DNA from: Cunninghamia lanceolata
Taxonomy: Eukaryota > Streptophyta > Pinopsida > Cupressales > Cupressaceae
DNA: 64,000 nt
Assembly: GCA_027924645.1 (NCBI GenBank)
Contig: BSBN01000763.1
Location: 744,001-808,000, forward strand
Reading direction: 5' to 3'
Both the position numbers and the translations under genes were made by a program. Positions 32,601 to 44,600 of the stretch are shown one piece after another. The first letter of the stretch is position 1; each line of letters begins with the position of its first letter. Below the pieces are notes generated by a model. The model searched no databases. It saw only the letters and a list, made by a program, of their open reading frames with translations, and had not been told where the DNA came from.

Positions 32601-35600
32601 ATATATATAATATAAAGTATATGTTTATAAAGTTAAAAAGTATGTTATAAGTTTAAAAAACACGTATCCCTTAAAAAGGGGAAGAATTTTATTAAAGTTA
32701 TAAAGTTTAAAAAAAAGAAAAGAAGGCATATGTTGCTTATATCTTGGTGGGCAGTCTTATATGGCACGCGAGCCATAAAGCTAAGTATGGTAGCGCATAA
32801 TAAGCGCATACCTTGAACCCTGTGTTAGGCCGTTAGGAGGCCGGTGATGTTCCCCAAAGAATCTTGCGTGGATAATGTTAGGGGGGGCATAGTGTTATGT
32901 ACATCGTGCCTTATTTTTTAACCTTTTCAAGCGCTTAGAATATGTTTAATATTTTACTTTTTAATTTATAACAAACATTCATTTATTTTTAGAAAGTTTG
33001 TTTTAGTTTTATGAAACTAATTTTAGATTTTTGTTAAGAATGTCACTATTGTGTCGATATTTTTACTAATTTTAGATTTTGTTAAGAATGTCACCATTGT
33101 GTTGACATTTTTGAGTTAGTTGTTAAATAAAAAAAAAGGAGGCATATTTTTTTGCTTGTTTTTAGCAAGACCACACTTTAGGTTTTTAGTATAAAAGGGG
33201 GTGCTCTCCCTCATTTTTAGGGGCACATTTTTTAATCAAGAGTTTTCTCTTCTTGCTTTTGAGTTTTGAGTTAATTTCGAGAATTATTTTTTGTGAGTTG
33301 TTCTATTTAGAGGAGCTCTCTCCCTCATTCGAATACACAAGTTTTGCGAAGAGCATTCTATTTCTGCCATTGTCATTTTGAGTTGGCATCGAGAGTTTTT
33401 GCCATTATTGCTTTGAAGTTGTGAGAAGAGGTCTGGAAAGTTTAGGAGAGTTGTTTTATTTAGGAGGAGGTTTTTGTTCATTGGAAGGAGCTTAAGCGAG
33501 GGATTCTCATAGATTCATTTGGAACTTATATCACAGGCATGGGATTTCTCTTTGATTATGCTTTTTCCATTTGAAGGCATTTTGTGTCGTTTGTTAATGT
33601 GGAATGCATTGTTATTTATCAATGTGATTGTCTACTTGATTATATAATTGCTTATATATTTATATGTATCTAGTAAATAAAAATTGTGTTGTGAAAGCGA
33701 AATTAATTTCAGTAATAGAGATTTGTGTCTATATGAGACTTTATGTATATTTTTTAGTTTGAGTATGATTAGTTAATTGTATAAGGGGAAAGACAGTAAA
33801 CTGTAATTTGCAAGTAGTGTTACTTTGACATAGGTGTCATAATGAAACTTGGGATATGTTAACTTTTGGATATGTGATCCATAGAAGATGTAGATAACCT
33901 AGTATAGAGATTTTCGTCTTTCTTAGTTGAGATAGAAGGGTGGGTGAATATGAGACGAAATTTTTTTTGGCCAAAGTGGTGTAAATAGACAACGTTTACA
34001 CTGTCTAACTTCACTGTGTTCCAGGTTTGCATTATTAAGTAGAGATGTCATATTTTGATGGTTGTAACCATAGTATGATAGTACTAGTAAATGTAGGATA
34101 CAACATTTGCTTAAATTAAGTTTAACTTTGAGGTTGCTATACCAATCCCTTTGTCGAAAGGTAGGGTCGTTTACCAGTTTGGTAAATGTGTGGGGGACTG
34201 CAGTTAGTTCGTGGTTGGAGGTAAATCGCTTGAGTGATGCTTCCCTTCATGCAGTTGGTGGTCGGGAATATTAAATACAGACAAGTATACAATCATGTAT
34301 CTCTATTTATCAGTTAAGCTCTTAAAGCTTGTATGTATATTATGAAAAAGTTGTAAAGATGATTATTCAATTTTCTTATTGAAGAAATGAAATTTGATTT
34401 ATGCAATGGGAGTTTGAAATATGTTTCAAATGTGCATTTAATCGAAAGAATTTAAGGAAAATTTTTATTGCTTCCGCTATCAGTATCTTGATCTATTTAT
34501 TTTCAAGTTAAACTTAGTAAATCGTAGTTGGTAGAACAAGTGGCATGTTACACGTGCTTAACATGCCACTTGTTCTACCAACTAAGATTTACTAAGTTTA
34601 ACTTAGAAAGTAAATAGATTAAGATACTGATAGCGGAAGCAATAAAATTTTCCTTATATTTCTTCGATTAAATGCACATTTGAAGCATATTCCAAACTCC
34701 CATTGCATAAATAAAATTTTATTTCCTCAATAAAAGAATTGAATAATCATCTTTACAACTTTTTCATAATATACATACAAGCTTCAAGAGCTTAACTGAT
34801 AATTAGAGATACATGATTGTATACTTGTCTGTCTTCAATATTCCCGGCCACCAACTGCATGAGGGGAAGCATCATTCAAGCGATTTACCTCCAACCATGG
34901 ACTAACTACGGTCCCCTACGTATTTATCAAATTGGTAAACGACCCTACCCTTCAACGAAGGAATTGGTATAGCAACCTCAAATAAAATAGGCTTAATTTG
35001 AGCAAACTATTGTGTCCTACATTAACTAGTACTATCATACTATGGCTACAACCATCAAAATATGAAATCCCTACTAGAAATGCAAATTTGGATCATAGTG
35101 AAGCTAGACAGTGTAAACGTTGGCAATTTACACTATTTTGGCCAAAGTTTTCTTGTCTCATATTCACCCACCCTTTTATCTCAATTGGGAAAGACAACAA
35201 TTTTTATACAAAAGTTATTCCCTTACCCATGGATCAACAAATCCCAGGAAAATTCCCGCTTAACAATTACATCAAACTCTATTCTAGGTTATTCCCCCTC
35301 TTCCATGGATCACATATCCTAAAGTTAACCTATTCCAAGTTTCATCATGACACTTATGTCGAAATAACTCTACTTGCAAATTATAGTTTATTGGCTTTCC
35401 CCTTATACAATTAACTAATCATACTCAAACTGAAAAATATACATAAAGTCCCATATAGACACAAATCTCTATTACTGAGATTAATTTCACTTTCACAACA
35501 CAATTTTCACTTACTAGATATATATAAATATATAAGCAATTATATATTCAGGTAGACAATCACATTGATAAACAACAATGCATTTCCATAAAGGAGAAAT

Positions 35601-38600
35601 CCCCATGCCTGTGATATAAATTCCCAAATGAATCTATGAGATCCCCTCGCTTAAGCTCTTTCCAATGAACTAAAATCTCCTCCCAATTAAAACAACTCTC
35701 CCTCTAAACTACCTAAACCTCTCCTCACACTTCAAAGCAAAAATGACAAAAACTCTCAATGCTAATTCTAAATTAAAATGGCAGAATAAGAATGCTCTTC
35801 ACAAAACTTGTGTATTATGTGTATTCAAATGAGAGAGAGAGCCCCTCTAAATAGAACAACTCACAAAAAATAATTCTCGAAACTAACTCAAAACTCAAAA
35901 GCAAAAAGAGAAGACTCTTGATTGAAAAATGTGCCTGTAAAACTGAAGGAGAGCACCCCCTTTTATACTAAAACCTAAGGTGTGGTTTTGCTAAAAACAA
36001 ACAAAGAAATCTGCCACCTTTCCTTTTATTTAGCAACTAACTCAAAAATGTCGACACAATGGTGACATTCTTAACAAAATCTAAAATTAGTAAAAATGTC
36101 GACACAATGGTGACATTCTTAACAAAAATTTAAAATTAGTTTTATAAAACTAAAACAAACTTTCTAAAAATAAAAGAATGTTTGTTATAAATTAAAAAAA
36201 AAAAAAAAAACCATATTCTAAGCACTTGAAAAGATTAAAAGATAAGGCACGATATACATAACACTATGGCCCCCCCTAACATTATCCACGCGGGATTATT
36301 TGGGGAACATTACCAGCCTCCTAATGGCTTAACACATGCTCCAAGGTATGCGCTTATTATGCGTTGCCATACTTAGCTTTAATGGCCTGCGTGCCATATA
36401 AGGCTGCCCACCAAGATATAAACAACGTATGCCTTTTAAAAAAAAAAAACTTTTATAACTTTAATAAAGTTCTTCCCCTTTATAAGGGATACGTGCTTTT
36501 TAAACTTATAACATACTTTTTAACTTTATAAGTATATATTTTATATATAATATATAATTATTTATATATATATTTATATATATTATATTCAATATATCAA
36601 ATGGATAAATATTTAATAATACAATATCATTTTTTCAAAAGCATTAAAATTATTTATTTAAAAAAAAAACATAGGAGTCATAATAATATAATGTTATAAT
36701 ATATTTATAAATGTTATATATATTTATAAATGTTATATATATATATGTATATAACATAAATCGTAAATAAAATCACTTATAACATATTATTCCTAAACTC
36801 ATTTATCGCCATGAAATCCACATAGACTTGATTACGTTTTCACCAATTCATCAGTATCTTGCAAATCATAAATAACTATATATCCACATGTATATATATC
36901 TATATGTTTATAATAGCAATAACTATCATATATATATATATATGCATAAATAGGTATATTGACTTCACTCAAAACCAAATAAACTCATGACCCACATATT
37001 GGCGACACAAACCACACATACATTGGTGACATGAACGACAACCTCATAAATACATGCATAACATAAAATCGTTTTCACGATAAAATTTTGTTTATGCAAT
37101 CGTAAACTTATCAATATGCAGATTAAATCATAGTTTTTACACGATCATCCAAACATGCAATCAAAATTCATAACATAGATTATTTACCACTACCCATTCT
37201 GACTCGACATAACCTAGGTCAAGATAGGATTGTGAGTGTGTGATTACTCAATATAGGTTTTACTAAGGTTACCAGATCAAGTCCTCCTTTTGAGTGATAC
37301 TTCCCCTCCCTTCCGGAGGAGCAACGTGTTCCTGCATCCACTTAGATCACAGTAGTTAGCTGCTAAAAATACAACCATTTGCTCTATACATTTTCTATCA
37401 ATAATCATCAAGATTTATAGTACATATAAATGCAAAGATTCCATAATCACCCATTGTTCAAACAATTTTAACAAACCTAGGTAAATAGTAAATGGATAGA
37501 AACAGATGGGGTGTAATAGATTTTGTGATAGATATGTAGCTATGGTGTGTAAAACCTAGCTTGGACACTTTATTCGGAGCAACATGTATAGGGAGAAGGC
37601 TACATTGCTGAATATATGGAAAGGATTTTAGGTGCCAATGGATGGCTTCATGAAAATAGGGAGTGATGCGTCATTGGTCTATGGGCCTTTTGATTAAGAA
37701 GGTTTGGCCTTCCAAGAAACATCTTTTGATTTGAGGAAATTTGATTGGAGAATCCAAGATTTGAGGAGAAAGAAGTTGCGTGGTGGCAAGAAATGTTGGA
37801 GGTGGAAGTTCTAAATCAAAGGCAGGTTAAAGAAGCGGGACAAGGAATAATTCAAAAACATGCTAAGAAACAATTTAAAAACATGCCAAGTAAGAATTCA
37901 AAAACATGCTAAGTAGAATTCAAAAACATATTTGCATCTTGAGGATATAGCGAGGAGAGTTTAGGATGACATATTGTTGTTGGGGCTTGATGATGATTAA
38001 AAATTAGAGTAGGAACAAACTATGGAGTTGCTAGATTGCATCTATCGCAAAAGGAGATATTTTTTGAGATAGATGTCTAAAATTTGGTGGTGAAATGGAG
38101 GAGGTGAAATTAGCAAAAATTTACACCAATCAATTACCATAGAAAGGCATCTCAGTAAAACTCTTGTGTTGGAAATTACTAATGGTGGGATTTTGCAAAT
38201 AAACAAGGAAGTGGCTAGGTGATATGAAGAACTTCTATCAAAAGAAGAGGATAATAGAGAGGAGGCTAAAGTGATTTTCTTAAGCAACATTTTTAATCTC
38301 ATAACAAAAAAATAAAATCATATTAGTTTTCTTGCCCTCCACTTTTGGAGATTTTGGGAGCCACTAGGTATGAAAGTTGCATAGGCAGCAAAAGAGTATG
38401 TGTACGCTCATAAAATCTATATATTCTTTGAATTCTATGTTCATTAGATGCATTAGGTCTCTGTTGTCTGTTCAAAGTGAATTTAGAAAGCTTTTGGATA
38501 AAATTGTAGTGTAATTTTTACATCAACTTTTCAGATCACACTCTAGATGATCGTAAATGTTGATGTAAAAATTACTACATAGTTTTGTCCAAAATCTTTT

Positions 38601-41600
38601 CAAATTTTACTTCTATGTTTGTTGTTTTCATTCCTGAGTGCAGAGGCTAGGACTTTGGACAAATATAGATGAATTATCTTATGTAACTCGTTCTACAAGA
38701 TAATCTAATATATTATCTTTCAAGAGCAAAGAAGCTTTGTGAAATGGAGTCAAATCTTAGATGGTATTTATGTTTATAAAATTATTTACTCATTAAATGT
38801 TAGTGGCAGAAAAGAAATGTTTTTGAAATTTGACATCTCAAAGGTTGTATGATAGGCTTTGTTGGACTTTTTCTTGAGAAATTGTTAGAAGTTATAGGTA
38901 ATCGACAGAAGTCTAGGATTTGCTTGAGATGCAAATAGAAAGTCTAGACATTTGAGTGCAATCATGGTGAGTGGTAGGAGGACTTGTGTGCCAACTATGG
39001 GGTATCTTGGCATAGGAATCCTTGAGGTGGCTATGTGAGCAATTGGTTGTTTGAAGTGTAATGCATATGATAGAGTGAAGCTGAATTGACAAAGCTAACA
39101 AAATCTGGCTCTAGTGTAACACTTGTGACAAAAGGGAGTGGAATTGACAACATAAGTGGAGTAAGTGTGAAGTGAAGCACTTGTGGCAAATGACATGGAA
39201 GTAAATCAGAGGCCAAGGATGGAAGAGGAAATGTTATCTTAGATTTGAGATGGGATAATACAACAAAGTGGGTGAAGAGCAAAGGGAACCATTTGAGAAT
39301 ATTTAAGGAGCCACTGGGATGAAAAAAGAGAGCTTCCAACTAGGATGGTGATTCCAAGGGGGGGCCTTTGGAGGGGTATAGTTTCATGGAAGCCTCAGCA
39401 AGAAAGGCTCTACACTTAAGCTTTGGGAAGAATGTTCCAAGGGAGTAGTGGTCCAACAACAAAATTGGATCTCTTTCAGAAATAAGGTCTTGTACAGTGA
39501 GTCATGCACGATTGGCTAAGGGTCACCTACTAATCCGAAATTGGTTGAGTAGTTTGGATCGAGAAGGTTCCATAGTTAGGCACATGCTACAAATTCACTT
39601 GTAGGATGTTTCCAATAGTGTTTGTAGGTGTTGCTTGAATTGTTGTAAGTTTCAACAGGATGTTGCAAGTTTCAACAAGTTGTAGGTGTGCAATAACATG
39701 CTATAGGTCATTTTGGAGACAAGTCTTTTGCTAGAATCGTTTTGCTAAGCAATTTATATTGCTTTTAGCGATGTTCGGAATGTTGGAAAAGGTGGACCAC
39801 AAATACGTGGTTGGAGTACGGTTCTATAGGCATCTTGATGGTGGCTTGGAATATCACCATGAAGTTGTGGAGTCGAATATCCTTGCATATGTTTGCCATA
39901 GGTCAATTATGGCTGATTCAACATGTTCGAGTTGTTAGGGCAAAAGGAGTTTAAGAGGCAATTTTGCCTTTTATAAGCGACTATTAACATTATGTTGGGT
40001 TGCTTTTTTGTTTCCAGATTGGATGAATGTTTAGGGCAATGAATAGTCATGCATGGTTGGCAGATTGTTTAATTGCTAGAGGCTGTCATAGTTTACATTC
40101 CTCTTTGGCGAGTGACCTTTCATATCACTTTTGGTGGTTGTTATAGCCAAGATGGAGGTTGTTGGCTTGCTTGTGTGGGTGTTTGGCAAACAGTTGCGAG
40201 GGTTATCTTGTGCAATCGTTGCCATGCCCAAATGGTGGAGTTTCCATTATTGGTGGCAGAGAGGTATTTAGGTAGTAGAGAAGATGAATAATGGTTTGGT
40301 TGGCTGGGAGTAGACTATCAGTGTAGAATGACAAAATATAAGGTGTATTTAGAGTTCTTGTGATTGTAGGAGTAGAGTGGAGACTGAGGAGGCTATTGGT
40401 TCATTGTATAGATCCGAAAGGCCATTGAGCATCTTACTCCATGTATTGACACCAGATAGTAATGGAATGTTGGTAGCATACCCTTCATGGAGTTTTTCAT
40501 CCATTTTGGGTTTTTTCCAAATGAATCTTTGGGTCATGTGCTTTGTATCTTGTGTGATTGTGCTTTGTTATTTCCTTCTTGTTATTCAAATTAAATATTG
40601 TTGCAAGTGATTTAATCCTTTTAGAGTAGGTTGCAAATAGTTGTAGGGAGGAGTTGACCTAGGAATCCATAATTGATGCACCATTAGGGTTATTGACCCA
40701 ATAGTTTATGGATCAAGTGGTATTAGAGGTGCAAGTTTTTGGACAATTTATGCCATCTATAAGGTCAAGTTGGTAGTGATAACCTAATTTCTTACGAACT
40801 CGATATCAGAACAAGGCAATGGATTAGGGCTGTAAGAACAATGGCTAGAGGAGGAAGGCAAAATCCATTTTAGAAGACTTGAAGAAGATGTGGCAAGGAT
40901 CTTTGATTTAATGGGAAAGATAGTTTGGATTGAAGACTTAGGCAAGCCTTGGCCGAGAATTTGGGAATGCTTAAGCATGAGGAAGAAGAGGAATTGGTGA
41001 AGACTAAACTAGAAGGAGAGTCATCCACATGAAGTGTATATAAGGCTGAATTGAAGATCGATATACAGCTGTATGACAGAGATTTGCATTGAGAAGTTGG
41101 ATCAAGGGATATCCCAAATGGAGGTGTGTTTCAATCTTCATTAGCTTACTCTTCATCAACAGATTTCATTTGCTAGGCTCAAGTTATCAAGCCATGCTCT
41201 CACATGGTTTGAGAGGTATGCATTGTTCCTTGAGTGCAGAAAAGTTGCTCCCATTTTGAAGTGGGAAGACATTAAGAAGCTTCCAAAAAAGTAGTTTTAT
41301 CCCATTGTTATGAAGAAGATTGAGTTATCTAATGGCATTACTTCTAACAGTGTTAGGGACAAAGTGTACAAGAGTATACCAATGAGTTTCGGAAGAGGGC
41401 AGTACAGTTGGGCAGAGATGTCATGGAAAAAGATGTAGTGGTGAAGTATATAGGTGGGCCGTTTGGACACCTAGGGACGCCAATGCTCATGGCAAAACCT
41501 CAAGACATCAATGAGGTGTGTGCTTAGGTCCACTATGTGGAGTTGGACAAGAAAAGTCATTTTGCCTTCAAAAATAAAAATAGACTATAGAGAAAAGGGA

Positions 41601-44600
41601 CAGCAACAAGGAGGTTAGAAGCATGGGGAGAAAGAGAAGGGAAACTCAAAGAAAAATGCTAATATGACAGTCGAGAAGGACAAAGGCAAGAACAAAGCTA
41701 GTGTGCCCATTGTGGAAAAGAAGGGCATGTGGAAGAGAAATGTTGGAGGCTACACTCGAATTTGAAATTGTCTTGGAGAAATAGAAAGAAGGATGCCGCT
41801 ATTGATGTGATGAACGGAGTAAAATAGATACGAGGGATTTTGATTTGGATGAGATAATTTGTTGTGTTGCGTGTAAAGAGACATGAGTAGTGGGTGAAAG
41901 CTCTAAGGCAAAAGAGGAAGAAAAGATGATGAAGCTCTTTCATATTAAAATCCGCATTAAGGACAAAATGGTAGATTGTCTTTTTGATACATGTTTTCAA
42001 GCTAATTTAATATCCCAAAATTTAGTAAAGTAATTGATCAGCTGCAGCCTTATGCTTTGGGTTGGCTAAAGATGAAGTGGAAATCAAGGTGAAGAAGCAA
42101 TGCAAAGTCATATTTTTGATAGGTGCTGATTACAAGGATGAAGTGTTGATGGATGTGGTTCCATTGGATGTATGTGGAGTGATATTTAGTAGCCCATTCT
42201 TGTAACTTAGAGATGCTACATATTAGTGAAGGCCTAATTAGTATAAGCTGGTCCTAGATGGAAAACCTTACACTTTATAAGCATATGAGAAGAAGACACA
42301 AATCACCATGGTTAGTGTGGCAAAAGTCAAGTGGTTGATCAATGCTATTGGCAGTTTGCTTTGCTTATATTGAGAGGCAAAGGAGAACAAAAAGGGGCTG
42401 AGTTGATAGGACTACATGACAGATATGCTCATCATGTAATGTCCCCTTTTGAATTAATTAATGTTTGTGGACCCAAATCCCATTCCATTATTTCTAGTTG
42501 GCTAAAGGGAAATGCTTGGTAAATAATTATTACTTTTTGGCCTTCATTATTAATCACATTTTTGCATATTTGGAAAATGGGTCAAGTAAATATTAAATTA
42601 TTGTTTAATTGTCCAAACGGGGTGTGGGAATTCATAAATGGAGCATATTTAACTCCCAAATCATTTGGGATTTTTATTCATGACAAATTCTATAATAGAG
42701 TTATGACAAATTTTATGACAGCTCATAAGTGGGGAGATACAATTGCTAATTTTGGAAAACAAGGGAATTAATGAGTTAGAAATTAATGGGGAGTTATAAG
42801 AAGTTAGTTTGGAAAGAGAATCTCCATATGACATATTCTATGACAAGTGTTTGACAATTGTAAGTGGGTGTAAGTCGAACATCTTTATTGCTAAAAAATT
42901 GCCGAAAATCAAGGGGAGGTTTAGAGAACTCGTTTAGTTAAGTGGAAAGATAATATTTGATATTTTATTATTTTTAATATTTTTGGGATATTGGGACGTT
43001 GGGATTTGTGCCTCAACTTCTATATAATCCAGGCGGCTTCTTTAGTTGATGTCTTTTGCTAATTTATCAATTTTATTCATAGCTTGAGCATTTGTGTTCA
43101 ACAACAATATTTGAGGACGAAAACCCTTGGATTCTTGGAGATCAGAGGATGAAAGCCCTTTGGTTTCTTGAGGCAATTTCATATAGAGATTGCATTTTTG
43201 TTGAATAGATTAGAGTTGTAAAGATTTTGGCAGTGTTGTGAGGGGGGAAATAACTAGTTTGTAGATCTAGTTTGTGATTTCTCATTTTAATTAGTACTGC
43301 TATAATTTTTGCTGTATATTTTATCATACTAGAACAACTTTAGTGTTTTGGTGAATTTTCACTTTCATAATTGCAAAAAATGTTCATCAATTTGTTGTAG
43401 TTGTGTGCAAATTGTCATAGTTAGATTCAGTATTTTCTCACCTCGCTCTCATGGGATTTTGGTGATTAGGAAGTGGTAAAAATCTGTTGTATATGATTTG
43501 CTATATGTTTCATTTCAGATTTTAGAAAATTAGTTGTTTGAGCATAATAGTGCATGTCTAGTTTTCGAGTGGATTTGAGTGCAGATCTAGTTTTAGTTGT
43601 GGGTATTTTAGGTTTCAACACATTTTATAATTGCACATTAAAAAACATTTGGGTATTTTAGATTTGAGAACATTTTAATATTATTTTGGTTGGGGACATT
43701 ACAATGGTTGCATTTTGTTTGTGAATTTCTATAGAATCATCAATCCAAGGAGCTAAAGTTTACATTTGAAGGAAATGGTGTTGTGCTTGGAAGCATCTCT
43801 AATGGATCATTGAGAGTATTCACAATTAAATGGACTTCTCACAAGGGACAAGTTGCTTACCATTGTAATGACCCAAACATAAATTTTATGTAAATATGCT
43901 CAGATATGAAATCTTCAATTTATTTTTAATTTCCAAATATAAAATGTGTTGAAATTTAAAATAGCCACAACAACTATAACTAGATTTGCACTCAAATCCA
44001 CTCGAAAATTAGACATGCACTACTAGCACACAAACACTTGATTTTTTGAAATATGATTTTATAATCAAATGAAATTTATAACAAACTATCTACAGTAGAT
44101 TTTAATCACTTTCTAATCATCAAGATCCCATGAAAGCAAGGTGAGAGCATACAGTGAGAAATATTGAATAAACTATGCAGATTTTAACATAACTACCACA
44201 ATCTGTTGAACAAACTTGCACACATGAAACTAAAATTGCATCAAACTATTGGAGCTGCTTTATTATGATGGAATGAACAACAAAATGTTGTTATACAACG
44301 AAATTACAGCAGCACTAATAAAAACAAGAAATCACAAATTGAATCTACAAACTAGCTATTTCTTGCTTCACAAGAATTGCTAAAATCTTCACAACTTTGC
44401 TCCTGTTAGCACAAATGCAATCTCTAAATGAAATTGCTCCAAGAAACCCCTTTGATCTCCAAATCCAAGGGATTTCGTCCTCAGATCAACATAATGAACA
44501 CAAGGCTCACAACTGTAGCAAATTTGGGAGTTTGTTTGATAAATTGGCAAAAAAATCTATTGAAGAAGCTCTCTGGATTATATAGAAATTGGGGCACAAA

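Larger units (their letters stand above)
31160..37518. mobile_element. Palindromic insert made of two inverted gypsy LTRs
   Basis: The insert holds 486 bp of a chromovirus 3' end, a full LTR forwards (31646 to about 34552), a junction of a few bases, and a second LTR of the same family reversed (about 34558-37518). The two arms of roughly 2.9 kb match along their whole length with many substitutions and small gaps. They share a tandem duplication around GTTAAGAATGTCAC and TATA boxes. Only the right edge is an LTR terminus; the left edge is internal sequence. The 180-bp border repeats are far more alike than the arms, so the arms had probably diverged before insertion. Confidence 0.88.

Noticed and set aside
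35062..35414. Open frames inside the reverse LTR arm
   Set aside because: They have no counterpart in the forward arm when aligned, as expected for noncoding LTR sequence.
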